Shown here one piece after another: positions 35,156 through 46,400 of a stretch of 64,000 nucleotides of DNA. The notes beneath the pieces were generated by a model that was given only the letters and a program-made list of their open reading frames with translations, was not told the origin of the DNA and did not search any database. Where the stretch lies: the NCBI GenBank assembly GCA_023212645.1, contig JALBYC010000002.1:248001-312000 (forward strand), given 5' to 3'. Positions within the stretch are counted from its first letter, which is position 1. Each line of letters begins with the position of its first letter. The stretch is from Farysia itapuensis (taxonomy: Eukaryota; Basidiomycota; Ustilaginomycetes; Ustilaginales; Ustilaginaceae). The position numbers were made by a program, and so were the translations under genes.

Positions 35156-37570
35156 TTAACTAGACTCCTCTTCCTCTTCTGACTCCTCTGCTTCCTCTTC
35201 TTCATCGTCATCGGCGTCTTCGACGGCCAAAGCGCTGAAGATCGAAGTCGAGGCCGTTACAGCTCGATCTTGTTCGTCGTCGCTGCTGTCATCAGAAGTA
35301 CCTTCGTATGCTTCGAATCTGACCTTGCGCATCTCTTTCTCCGGATCGTCGTGTTCATCGCTGTGAGTGGGTTCAGCTGCATCGGCCTGATCGTCATCAT
35401 CGTCCGGGTTCGGAGCGGCGAGAAAGTCCTCGTATGTAGTTTCCGCGCCCGCTGTAGTACTTGCAAAGACAGAGTCGGCGATCCAGATACCCTTACCTGA
35501 CTCGCCGTGGGTGTCACTGATGGTTCCGGGCGGCCGGAAGGCCCACTTGATCCTCCCTTCAGCGACGGCCCTCATAACGAGGTTCCCGGCTCGATTGACG
35601 TCCCACCGATTCGCCTTGGCTGTCTTGAACATGTAGCGTTTCGCCACTGCTTCTAGGATCTGTGTGGCTGTCCATTCTTGCGTTTCGTCGCTACTGTTGA
35701 CATGTGATTTGCCCAGCTGGCCGGGTAGCATGTCGTCCTCATGAGGAAAGTCTAGGTTGAGTACCTGCTCGAGTGCAATGTGTTCCGCGACAAAGCGGAT
35801 ACAGCTCGTGATGGCTTGTACTTGCGAGATAGCCAAGACAGCCCCCATCACTTGCATCTCCATTCCAATCAGGCTTGGGAAAACCAACCCAGGCGAGTCG
35901 CACAGCCTGACTTGCCCTCGTCTCGCTTCTTCTCCACTAGCTTTTGGCTTGTTCGAGCTAGATGCAGAACTTATGGGAACGAGAAAGTGGGTCTGGAAAT
36001 GCTTGGTCTTGCCAGGCGTCTTGGAAGCTCGAACGACTTTCGCGCCAAAAAGAGCGTTGAGCAGACTGCTCTTGCCAACATTAGGTTGACCTATGAGGCC
36101 GATGGTGACGTATGGCATGGGCTCTCGCTTCCCGTCCTTCTTGCCGCTTGCTTGCACCTTTGCATCTTCACGAGCAGCTGCTGTTCCGACTTGTTGGGTG
36201 TCGTGCACGTCTGTGGCACTTTCTTCCTCTTCGACGCCATCAATGTGCATCTGAACGCGTTTTTCAACTCCATCCCAGTCCGTATCTGTCGCACAGGGCG
36301 GAATCCAACTCTTGGCTTTCTCGGCGTCTTCTCGTATATGTGGCGGAGGAGTGATGAGATCGTGATGCGCCTTTCTCAACGCTCTGAACAGGTCCTTTCG
36401 AGAGTCATTTGACAAGAATGGAGTGAACCTCGTCCGGGAACCCTGACCTTCGAATCGTTCCATCTTTGCATAGCTTTCGGTGCCGACGACTTCCCAGCCT
36501 GGAAATCGTGTTTTGAGGTAGCTTTTCCACGCCTGGACGATGGCGGGAGGTACAATGTCGGCTTTGGTCAGTACGATGACGACTTTGAGTCTCATGTAGC
36601 GTTCCAGGAACCCGGTCAAGCTTGGTGGAAGATGTAGGAGAGGGCAGCGTGCGTCAGCGAGAACGCAGACTAGGTCACTCCTTTCGCAGACACGCCATAG
36701 TTGACGGTAAACTTCGATATTGCGCTCGTACAGACTGCCGATAATAGAAGTGCCGGGCGCTGGACGATGAGAGAGCAGCTCGTCCACTGCATCTTGCGAG
36801 GCAATGCCAGAGACCATTCGAGCTCCTCCCATACCTCCTGCATTATCACCCGACTGGAAAGCAGACTTGTCTTGTGACCGTGTATGTGAGCTCAGACCTG
36901 CAAAGAGAGGCGAAGAGGTGAAGAATGCTCGTTCGACCACGGTATCTGTCTGATGTAGCCACTGGCGGAACACTTCCTCTTCTTGTGAGTGCACAGTTTT
37001 TGAGTCCATGTCGGAACGCCATTTCGGTCTTCTCGGCAGCCGCAGCTCGCCGCTTTCCTCAGGACCCGTGAGATCCTTTTCCGATGCCTCGCTCTCTGAC
37101 GACGATGATGTTGCTTCATCGTTATCGCGCGCGGACGCTCCATTCAGCCATCCTTTCAGCGGGTGTGCTTTTTGAGTTTGGACCCTTCCCTGTTCTTCCA
37201 ATATTCGTTTAGCATGGTACTCTGCCCGAGCTCGTCCGAAACGCGAATAGTCGAATTGGATCACCTCCGGCGACACCGGTCTGGACAACTTAGCGTAGGA
37301 CGCCAGCAAGTTGAGTCGCTCTAGCACAGGTGGTGAAAGCTTGGAGAAGGCCGACTCTTCCAGCTGCACTGTCTTCTTGCGAGACTCGAACAGCGCTTGC
37401 TGATCTGGAGGCAGTAGCTGTGATCTTCCTAGCCTGCCACCGCCAATTCGAGTCTCTCCCTTTCCCCTACCGCGGCCACGATTGGTCTTGCCGCTTCTGC
37501 TCGTCTCTGCATCGTTTCCGCCGGCCTTGCGTAGTTTTGCCTTTTGAGCCTTGGACGGCTTCTTGACCAT
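35156..37570 (-). CDS. GNL1-like circularly permuted GTPase (MMR1/HSR1 family)
   Basis: 804 residues in one exon from the ATG at 37570 (MVKKPSKAQKAKLRK). The GTPase motifs occur in permuted order: the G4 motif TKAD comes first (VVIVLTKADIVPP, about 365), and the P-loop GQPNVGKSSLLNALFG and G3 DSPG come later (about 510-590). The block ERNIEVYRQLWRVCERSDLV, then ADARCPLLHLPPSL, matches the GNL1 branch better than Lsg1, Nog2 or Nug1. The N-terminus is basic with an RGRGRGKG patch and the C-terminus is very acidic, ending in a Glu run. Related permuted GTPases act in ribosome biogenesis in the nucleolus or cytoplasm. The exact role of GNL1-type fungal proteins is less clear. It is divergent from fcp1. 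Confidence 0.82.
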   Translation of the reverse strand: MVKKPSKAQKAKLRKAGGNDAETSRSGKTNRGRGRGKGETRIGGGRLGRSQLLPPDQQALFESRKKTVQLEESAFSKLSPPVLERLNLLASYAKLSRPVSPEVIQFDYSRFGRARAEYHAKRILEEQGRVQTQKAHPLKGWLNGASARDNDEATSSSSESEASEKDLTGPEESGELRLPRRPKWRSDMDSKTVHSQEEEVFRQWLHQTDTVVERAFFTSSPLFAGLSSHTRSQDKSAFQSGDNAGGMGGARMVSGIASQDAVDELLSHRPAPGTSIIGSLYERNIEVYRQLWRVCERSDLVCVLADARCPLLHLPPSLTGFLERYMRLKVVIVLTKADIVPPAIVQAWKSYLKTRFPGWEVVGTESYAKMERFEGQGSRTRFTPFLSNDSRKDLFRALRKAHHDLITPPPHIREDAEKAKSWIPPCATDTDWDGVEKRVQMHIDGVEEEESATDVHDTQQVGTAAAREDAKVQASGKKDGKREPMPYVTIGLIGQPNVGKSSLLNALFGAKVVRASKTPGKTKHFQTHFLVPISSASSSNKPKASGEEARRGQVRLCDSPGLVFPSLIGMEMQVMGAVLAISQVQAITSCIRFVAEHIALEQVLNLDFPHEDDMLPGQLGKSHVNSSDETQEWTATQILEAVAKRYMFKTAKANRWDVNRAGNLVMRAVAEGRIKWAFRPPGTISDTHGESGKGIWIADSVFASTTAGAETTYEDFLAAPNPDDDDDQADAAEPTHSDEHDDPEKEMRKVRFEAYEGTSDDSSDDEQDRAVTASTSIFSALAVEDADDDEEEEAEESEEEEESS

Positions 37571-37994
37571 AATTTGGTCTTGCCGAATGCTATCACGGAT
37601 TCGCTCAGACGACTTCAAAAAAGTCAAAAATCCGGCACTCTGACTCTAACAGCAGCTTGCTATTTTTCGCTGGGTTTTGTCCATGTGACGAGAGTTGGCC
37701 CGACCACCGACGCGAACGTATATAAGTCAAGCGCACTTTGGCTAAGCACGGACTCCGCTCGCTCCTCTGCCGAGAAGATCAACACCTCCGTACTCCTCCA
37801 CACCGCTGCATAAACCCGCCTTCAGCATCGACGCGGCTTTTGGATATTGCACACACACACACACACGACACGCTCCGTTCATGACGCTCGCATCGCGCAT
37901 CCCTTCCTCGCCTAGCTTTTGTAGTATCACAAGGGTCTCGCCGTCGTGATACGTGGGCTTAGATTGTGCAGACGCTCGGTCTGCAGCATCCTCA
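37571..37994. promoter_or_regulatory. Divergent promoter region, GNL1-like and fcp1
   Basis: A TATATAAG box is present at 37719-37726 on the plus strand, and a CA microsatellite lies near 37850-37866. An ATG at 37881 could be an earlier fcp1 start if a 63-nt intron (37924-37986) is spliced. That junction stays in frame, but its donor, GTATCA, is weak. Confidence 0.45.
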
Positions 37995-40371
37995 ATGGTG
38001 GATCCCAATGAATGCACACATCCCGTCCAGTTTGGCGGGATGTGTGCCATTTGCGCAAAGCAACTCGATCCGTAAGTCCTCTCATCTCCAACGCTGCCGT
38101 GCACAGTAGCTGATTCAGGTCTTACTTCACTCTAGAGATTCGCAAGAATCAGCTTCGTTGTCCGTCATGCACTCAAGCGCTCGCGTCAAGGTATCAAACG
38201 AAGAAGCGCAACGTCTAGATACGGAAACAATCTCGCACCTTCTCTCCAATCGGAAACTTGCTCTCGTTGTCGATCTAGACCAGACCGTCATTCATGCGAC
38301 CGTGGACCCAACTGTAGGCGAATGGATGAAAGACCCCGAAAATCCCAACTATGAAGCTCTCAAGTCGGTCGGAAAGTTCAGGTTGGGCATTGATGGCGAA
38401 GAGATCAAGGATGACGACGATTCAGACGCGCCGAAGGATATGGCCAGCATCGTAAGAGCATCCAAAGCATGTTGGTACTACGTCAAGCCACGCCCAGGTG
38501 TGCCCACGATCCTAAAGGAATTGTCTAAAAGATACGAGCTTCACGTCTACACCATGGGAACGCGGTCGTATGCAAATTGCGTATGCAAGCTGATCGACCC
38601 CGACGCATCTATCTTTGGCAGCCGTATCCTTTCCAGAGACGAAAATGGCAGTTTGACGCGAAAGAGCCTGAGCAGATTATTTCCAGTGGACCATAGTATG
38701 GTAGTCATCATCGATGACCGAGACGATGTCTGGCAGAGAAGTCCGAACCTTGTCTCAGTCCCACCTTACGAGTTTTTCGTCGGCATCGGAGACATCAATG
38801 CTACATTCCTGCCCAAACTACCTCCGGTTCCAGGTTCTCCAGCCGACCTGACCTCTCTCGATACGTCAGCGCTTTCTAGCGCGGAAGGAATTTCATCAGC
38901 TGCTCCTGGATCTACTTCGAGTCAAGCGAGTCTTTCTGATGATGTGGCCAGCAATACGGCATCAACGCCAGGTGGTGAAGAAGTAGCTGATAATCGTACA
39001 GAGGAGGAAATCGCGGCAGCCAGACAAGCGGCGGCGATCCTCGCCCTCCAGACGGAAAAGCTGCAGAGCAAGATTGCGGAGCAGCGGGAAGCCCGTCCGC
39101 TAGCCAAAATGCAGGAAGCCCTGAACGAGAAGTTGGGCAAGCAGGGAGGCTCCGCATCCCCATCTGGCACATCAACGCCTAACGGGAGTGCGAGTGACGT
39201 CGAACATCAATCTGAAAAAGCAGACGCGGATAGCGACAAAGAACGACCAAGCGTCTCAGCAAGTGAACCGGTATCCAGCACTGCGGCAGAACCAATACCA
39301 AACGCAACACAACCACTCCCACCGCTACCGCCGCCACTACCCCCTCATCAATCCCATGCAGTCTTGGTGGACGACGACAACGAGATGACCCGCATCCAGA
39401 ACATCCTCGAGTCCGTGCACGAGCAATGGTACAAGAGGTATGACGAGATGCAGGCACGTCCAAAACCACAAGAAGCTTCCGATCCGACCATTCAGAAACC
39501 GGACGTGATCGAGTACATTGGAGCTAAGAAAGCTCAGGTTCTGGAAGGGTGCGTGATCGTATTCTCTTCTATGATCCCGATAGGTCAAGCGGCCGAGACA
39601 TCGGATGCTTGGGCGGTAGCGAAAGAATTTGGCGCTGTGCCGTCGGAAAAGATCGAGCCAGGAGTCACGACGCATGTCGTCGCGGCGCGTGTCAATACTG
39701 CCAAGGTGATGCAAGCGCAGAAGACGGGCGGAATCGAGATTGTCTGGCCAGCTTGGTTCCACGTCTCCACATCGAGATGGCAGCGACAGAGCGAAGCACT
39801 GTACAGGATCCCGGAGACGCCGGGTCTCGAGATGTTTACCGTTCCAGACATCGAACCTGCTCCGACGACGCCGGTGCCAGACGCTGCTGTCCCGGAGGTG
39901 TCGAACGGTGAGCAGAACGGAGCAGACGGGCAAGCAGGTGAAAACCCAGCGATGTTTGAGAACGAGCTAAACGAGATGGACTGGGGCGCTGCGGCGGACG
40001 AAGTGGACGCATACCTTGATTCTGCCACCACTGCTTCCAACACCTCCTCTCCCTCCCCGTCTATGCTGGCGATGAACGACGACGACGATGACGCAGAAGC
40101 ACCTCCGGACATGGTCTTGCCCAATGGCGAGGCTGGAGACCGCAAACGCTCGCGACCTTCCGACAGCAGTCTTGATGGACGCACTGACGAGAGCCTCAAC
40201 TGGAAAGACTTCGCCGGTGGGGCTGAAGGCGGCAAGAAACGCAGACAGGACCCTCCCCCACCCGCATCGTCAGACCAAGCAGCCCATGACACGACCGAGA
40301 CCAACTCGGTCGATGAATCCTTCCTCGACGATCTGGCGGCAGAGCTAGACGGCGAGCTGGACGACGAGTGA
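37995..40371 (+). CDS. FCP1: RNA polymerase II CTD phosphatase Fcp1
   Basis: Removes phosphate from Ser2/Ser5 of the Pol II C-terminal repeat, recycling polymerase after transcription. Exons are 37995-38071 and 38136-40371, giving 770 residues. The first exon encodes CTHPVQFGGMCAICAKQLD, the short conserved cysteine motif in front of the phosphatase. The FCPH domain starts near residue 65 and holds the catalytic DLDQT (DxDxT acid phosphatase motif), HVYTMGTRSYA and IIDDRDDVW. A BRCT domain follows at about 475-585 (VLEGCVIVFSSMIPIGQ to WPAWFHVSTSRWQRQSE). The C-terminus is acidic (DELDDE-type end), where Fcp1 binds TFIIF. Most family members also carry a small lipoyl-like barrel before the Cys motif, which I do not see. 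The intron (64 nt) has GTAAGT and TCTAG ends. Confidence 0.9.
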
Positions 40372-40732
40372 CCCGCACTCGGCCCCTACTATCTCATGGA
40401 AAGATGCGTAATATTTTGTACTTTTTAGCACACTTGTACCAAAACAGACCTCAACACGAGCTATTTTTATGTCCACAACTGTCTGTCCCATTACGATTGA
40501 TACAAAAGAGCAACGCCAGGAACTGAGAAGGGTGGTGCTGGCCAGAGCCAAGATTAAAAGAGCATACAGCAAGACGAGAAAGACTAAGCGGGAAACGAAA
40601 GCGAGATATATCGGATGTGGGGCAAAGGAACGGCTTCCAATCAATAGATGCGTTCCCCTCTATAACGGTCAGAATGGGTTTGTAAAAGAATGTGGGGGGT
40701 GGTGGTGTGGGGGTGGGCGAGCTTGCGAGGCG
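40372..40732. other. Convergent 3' region, fcp1 and DPBB gene
   Basis: These 361 bases between two convergent stop codons have no supported ORF. A G/T-rich run on the plus strand near 40690-40725 precedes the minus-strand stop. Confidence 0.5.
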
Positions 40733-41608
40733 CTAGTTGGCCGCAGCTACAGCCATCTTATTGAGGCCCTGGTAGATGAGGGCGAAGTCGCTGAGGTTGT
40801 CGGCGGTGTTGTTGGTGGCGTCGGGCTTGCTGGAAGACGAGGAGGCGCTTGTGGAGGAAGACGTCGGTGCAGCTGACGATGTGGTGGACGTCGAGGTGTG
40901 GGTAGAGTGTGTGGTGGTGGACGTGGAGGTGGACGTTGTTGGCTTGGGTGTCCATGCTGGCGCAGACCACGAGGTCGTGGTTGGTTTTGGCTTGGGTGTG
41001 TACGCCGGCGGCGAGTAGGTCGACGTCTGCTGGTTGTTATTGTTGTTACCATTGTTGTTATTGCCGTTGTTGCCATTGCCATTGCCGTTGTTGCTGTTCT
41101 GGTTGCCGCTAGAGCTGGAGCCTCCACCGGACCCATCTGCCAACGTCCAGGTCATCTCAAACACACCCGTTCCAAGGCTTGTGAAGCTGGAAAACAGGCC
41201 AGAGGACATGTCAAGTCCGCCGTACGGACACCCGGGACAGGCGTCCTGAACTGTGGCATACCGTGTCTTGCCATTGTATGTGATAGCGATCGTCTTGCCA
41301 CACCACGAGGAGACAGCGCCCATGTTGCCGTACTGCGCAGCGTTAAGAGCGACAATGTAGTCCGAGTCCGAGTTGTAGTTACCACACGCGCCAAGACCGG
41401 CAGCGTAGTATGTTGCTCTTCCAGAGTACGTCGGTCCACGCTTTTCCAGCACGGCGTCATCGCGTGCAGTGATACGGCGAGAGAATTTGGCTGATCGAAC
41501 GTATGCTCGCGGTTGTTCCTGTGCAGCTTCGCTCGCTCCTACACTCGCAAGTAGAGTGCAAGACGCAACCAGAGCCGCGCATAGTGTGTTGCGGATTGAG
41601 GTCGGCAT
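40733..41608 (-). CDS. Secreted double-psi beta-barrel (RlpA/expansin-like) protein
   Basis: Predicted secreted cell-wall or apoplastic protein of 291 residues in one exon. The ATG at 41608 starts a clear signal peptide (TLCAALVASCTLLASVGASEA), and a possible Kex2 site (EKR) lies near residue 58. Residues about 60-165 form a DPBB domain: YSGRATYYAAGLGACG, then VSSWCGKTIAITYNGK, then VQDACPGCPYGGLDMS. These are the cysteines and Asp expected in barwin, expansin and RlpA-like proteins. The rest is a low-complexity linker of Asn/Gly repeats followed by a Thr/Ser-rich, likely O-glycosylated stretch. The short C-terminal hydrophobic end (LNKMAVAAAN) is not a good GPI signal. No carbohydrate-binding module or glycosidase is present, so wall loosening or a plant-interaction role is inference. 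Confidence 0.85.
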   Translation of the reverse strand: MPTSIRNTLCAALVASCTLLASVGASEAAQEQPRAYVRSAKFSRRITARDDAVLEKRGPTYSGRATYYAAGLGACGNYNSDSDYIVALNAAQYGNMGAVSSWCGKTIAITYNGKTRYATVQDACPGCPYGGLDMSSGLFSSFTSLGTGVFEMTWTLADGSGGGSSSSGNQNSNNGNGNGNNGNNNNGNNNNNQQTSTYSPPAYTPKPKPTTTSWSAPAWTPKPTTSTSTSTTTHSTHTSTSTTSSAAPTSSSTSASSSSSKPDATNNTADNLSDFALIYQGLNKMAVAAAN

Positions 41609-43457
41609 AGTGGTGGTTTGTGTTGCTCGCTGAGGTTTGGCAATGTGTCGATATGTGAAAAGAGAGCGTGTAAGGAGACAGTCGACGGGATGCAAAACAG
41701 GGATGGAGATGGGGAATGAGGCAGAGACGAGCGAGGTATTAACGGAGTATATGAAAGGAGGACAGCGCAGAGGGAAAACAGGCTCGTCAGGGGAGGGGGG
41801 CAGCAGAGAGGGGAAGCTCTGCGGCTTCATCTCACCGGCCTCTCGATCCTATGCATGATTCTGGAGGTAATACGGATCGGCAGAGTCGGGTCATGTTGTG
41901 CAGCACAGACGCTGGGCGGTCAACGCTGTGCATAAAGTGCTCGACGCCGTACAACGCAAGCCACAGTATCTGGCTCGCCCCTATCCCACTCAACATCCAC
42001 CAAGTCTCGGCCCCTTTTTCTATACTCGCGACTGTTTTGCACCCGAGATGTGCCTTTTTCGTTCTCATCTGTGTGATCCCATTGCTGCTAGCATTGTGCG
42101 AGAGCTACCTGTGCGCCACTTTCCCCGTGCAACTTGGTGCGTTTGGGGAGTATAGAGTGGGCGAGGTTTGTGGTGGTGCGTTTGCTTTGAGAGCAGAAAA
42201 GAACATCCAAATCTTCCGCGACAGACCCAATTTGATACTCCGCTGTCAACTTTCCTAATTTTGAATTTCAGAGGGGCGAGGGACCTGTTGTTTCGCAGTG
42301 GGGATAATCGGTGAATTAATGGTTTTTCTGTGTTGGTGTTGAGTGTTGTTCTTGATCGACACTGCAGCCAGCCCTCTTTTCCACTCTGGCCTCATAGCCA
42401 TCCTCCTCCATTGTACGTCATTGTGCAAGCAATTTCCTTTCTCGTCTTCGGCATTTCTCTTCTGTCGACACGAGCATCGTCTGCGCAAACACACATGGGT
42501 GTATAGGTAGTATGGAACACTTTGATCTGCTGACTCGCTTACGCGTTCGCACATGGCCAAAGCAACAGTACCTGCAGCCTAGCGCCTCATTCGTGCCGAT
42601 CGTCATCGAATGTTGCTCTCAGGCGCGGCCGCTCGATGCACTTGTCTCGCTCCGAACTCGGTCATCTCTCTGCCGTTCTTTGCACAGCATCGGGTGCAAC
42701 GGACCGCTCAGCCCCTTCTCAGTGGAATCTCGAGTCGGTGATTCTTCTTGCTCGAGACGCGTCCAATCGCGGCCCGATTGAGCGATGCCGATCAGGGCAG
42801 ACCGATATACCCGATTGCATTCGATGAAGCTGTCTCGGACACCTGTTCCTCGCTTACGCATAGACACTCACCTTTTCTCTACAGGTTGTGGCGAGGGTTT
42901 AGCAAGATCATGTCGCTGATGAATGAAAGGTCGTGAATTGTTATACATGGTCGTTCAGGAGTCAAGCGTAATAGGGAGAAATAAACACAGTAAATATGGC
43001 TCAGTAAAATAGGGCGAAAAAAGGCCGACAATCAACACTAAAGTGACATTGCGAAGCATCCACCTTCGTGAGATAGCAGCCAGACCAAGCAATACTACAG
43101 CTCAAAAAGTAGTACAGCCATACCTGTAGCAGGGCAAGAAACGTCGTGCTCTGCGTCGAGACTATCGTGCGAGTGAGGCTATTGAGGTTCGTGCAATAAC
43201 AAGGGTCTAACACAAGTGTTAATTTTCTTTGGCGAAATTGTGATTTGGCGAGCAACTGAGCAAGGGCTGTTCAGGGTCCTTCGCGTTACGCACGTCGGTC
43301 CGCCCGGCTAGCTCATCTGGCTAAACGCTTGGCTCCCACCTCGCATCACTAGCCCCCCTCTTCATCAATAGCTCAGTCAGCACCACTCCCTTCAGAGCAT
43401 GCATCGTAGCGGCATCCTTCTGGCGTGACCTTAGCTCACCTTCACCGTGTTGGCCCG
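41609..43457. other. Gene-poor 1.85-kb region upstream of fab1
   Basis: This is the longest stretch without a supported gene. Several short ORFs occur (for example 41851-42258 on the plus strand), but none has recognisable content. An upstream ORF of nine codons (ATG at 43399, stop ending 43428) lies 29 bases before the fab1 start. A D-arm-like string near 43305-43340 is not a tRNA. It probably holds the promoters of the two divergent flanking genes. Confidence 0.5.
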
Positions 43458-46400
43458 ATGGCGTACGCATCGACATCCCAACAATCGGAGGACGCCGGCC
43501 TCACCTCGTTCGGCTTTCTCGACGATGCACAAGACTCGCAAGAGACCAGCTTTGCCCTTGGCTCACTATTCAGTCGAGTCAGGTCTGCACTAGGTGCTGG
43601 CATGCTCTCGGATCCTTCCGCACCAGATCTCACATCCAGCATACACTTGTCCCAGAACCCGCCAATAGCAAGCACAAGCAGCAACAGCACATATACCCCT
43701 TCAAGAGCATCGGCTATCCCCAATCATCGGAAGGCCGCCCTCGCTAAACCCATTCGCGGCCTAAGCAACATCGAAGAGCATCCAGAGGCTTCCATATCTT
43801 CCCCACCGTCACGATCGGACACTTTTGACTCTTCAGCACGACGCCATGGCGACCCCACGAACAGGAGCCGAGGCATCGACAGCAGCTCCTTTGCGACCCG
43901 AGCCTCTTCCTCATCGAACAAAGCAAGAGGCATGAAGGCTTCTGGCAGCCTCACATCCCTCTCGTCTGCTAGATCCCACGGGAGCTCAAGCACAGCTGGC
44001 GACGCCTCCGGTCGTGGATTACCGCTAATGCTCAAAAGCATAGCTCCTGCTCCTGCCGTCACATTCACCTCGCATGCTGTCGCAACCAACACTCGTTCAG
44101 AGCTAGCAGGTCCAGCAAGCAGCTACAACGATGACCGCGACTCGGTGTACGCCGACGACGGAGATGGTGTCCCAGACACCTCACGAGACACGTTCTCCAT
44201 CCTTCGAGGCGAAAGTGAGAGCGTCATAGATCGCTCGCATCTCGCAAAGCATGGATGGTCTGCCATTCCAGGCTTCCCTCTGTCCAAGGACATTTTAGCT
44301 GACGACATGAGATCCTTGCGCAGTGGCTCAACCCGCATACACCTTACTGAACCTCTTGAGGACCTGCCTTCGCGATCGGCTGCGCAAGCTGGATTACAAA
44401 CCAGTGCCGATGCCATTATGCATCGTATGAGGGGCGAAGGACTCAGTCGCAAATTCTGGATGGCAGATGCGAATGCGAAGGAATGTCGTGAATGCCTCAC
44501 CGTCTTTACTCCGTTTCGCCGAAAGCATCACTGTAGAATCTGCGGGCAAATCTTTTGTGGTCGATGCGCCGCTCACATCATGAAGGGTCGCCGCTTCGAC
44601 TATGAAGGCATGATTCGCGTCTGCAACTTCTGCAAGCGCATGCTGGAAGAGTACGACCGCCGCGACCAAGAGTCTCATCGACAGCAAAAGCTAGGCACCC
44701 TGACACGACGTGCAAGTCTGAATCCGAACCGCATACAGCCAGATAAGGATATGATTTCTGCTCCTCTTGAAGCGCAAATAAAAAGTCCACAGGCCCAATT
44801 TGCAGCCAACCACCTGTTTGCAAGCGCCAACGCCGGCCCATCGGCGTTTCCTTACGGCCTCTCGCACATGCCATCTCATGGCTCTACTCTGTCGCCTGTC
44901 GAGTTTGAACAATTCGAGCGCCACGGGACTTTATCTCGTGCCACAGCTAAGAAGGTCAAGAGGGTCGAAGCTGCGCCCTCTGCGCCGTTCCGGAAGGGAA
45001 TGGACGAAGACGACATGCCATCTGTGCCCGAACCTCATATTGACGGGGATGCATCGCACTTGACAGATGCCGATGCCAAACCCGCTACTCCTGCACTTGA
45101 GACCGCACCAAACCAGGAGCTACCTTCTTCTACGAACGAAGTGAATTCTTCTGACAAGACCGGAGAGTCCTCTTCTATTGCCTTTCCTTCATCTGAGAGT
45201 CATGCTTCTCTGAATCCCGCCGCGATTCGGTCGACTTACGACTATCCTCGTTTGCGGCTTGTCAGCGAGACTGCTAGACCCGTTCAGAGATCGCGCATGC
45301 GATCACTGCGTACTATAGCTGGCCTAGATCCGGCACAGGCAAGTGCCCTGATTAGGTCACGATTCGAGCATTTCAACCGGCCGGACACGCCAACAAATCA
45401 TGCAGGTGCTACAGATGACGAAGTGGTCCCGTCAGGACTTCCTGCCAATCGAAGCACCACGCTGGAATTCTACAAAGAGCTTCGTATCTGTCCCGAGGGT
45501 ATCACGCCGGCTCTGCTCGAGGCCTCCATCACTCACCATGCCCTTGATCATCTTCGCAAGATGATGGAGCAGACATTGTCTCGTTCCGGAGTATCAAATG
45601 TCGGGAAATGGATTGACGTCTTGCTACCATTCATCTTGACCACCGTCTCGCGGGTAAAGCCGAACGCACGAGAAGATCACAGTCAGGATATTCGCGAGTT
45701 TGTCAAGATCAAACGCATTCCTGGTGGAAGGCCAGATGATTCCGAGTACGTCGATGGCTACGTATGTACCAAGCATGTAGCCACTAAGAGGATGGCAGCA
45801 CTTATGCCCCTCACAAACGCAAGAATTATCGTGATCCGCTTCGCTCTAGATTACCATCGTGGTGCTAGCCAGTTCATGTCTCTGGAGCCGCTCATTGCCC
45901 AGGAACGCGAGTACATGCGCATTCTTGTGGCACGTATAGTGGCGTTGCGTCCCCAGATTGTCGTGGTGGAAAAGGCAGTGTCCAGAACTGCTCTTGAGCT
46001 TCTCGAAAAGGAAGGCATCGTTGTCGTCCGGAACGTCAAGCCGGATGCCATCCGAGCCATCAGCCGGTGTACACAAGCCGACATCATCACGTCCATCGAC
46101 CGATTGTCTTTGGACCCTCGCATCGGACGATGCCGCTTCTTCAACGTTGAAACTTTCCAGCACGCAACTTCTTCAGGTTGGAAAAAGAGCTTCATGCGCT
46201 TCGAGGGGACACCGAAACAGCTTGGCTGTGCCATTGTCCTCCGTGGTGCCGACGGACCGAAACTGAGCCAGATCAAAAAGATCCTTGTGATGATGGTCTT
46301 CGTTGCTTACAGCCTACGGATGGAGGAGCACGTGATGGCCGACGAAGGGGCTAGAATGGAAACAATCTATTCAGACGTCGGTCCAGTAACTGGCTGCCTT

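Noticed and set aside
37850..37866. CA dinucleotide repeat as a functional site
   Set aside because: Simple microsatellite with no supporting context.
41851..42258. 135-residue ORF with one hydrophobic stretch upstream of fab1
   Set aside because: No signal peptide at the start, no motif, composition typical of chance; lies in the promoter-containing gap.
43305..43345. tRNA-like D-arm string (GGCTAGCTCATCTGGCTAAACG)
   Set aside because: No acceptor-stem pairing, no anticodon arm of the right size, and no TTCGA loop downstream.
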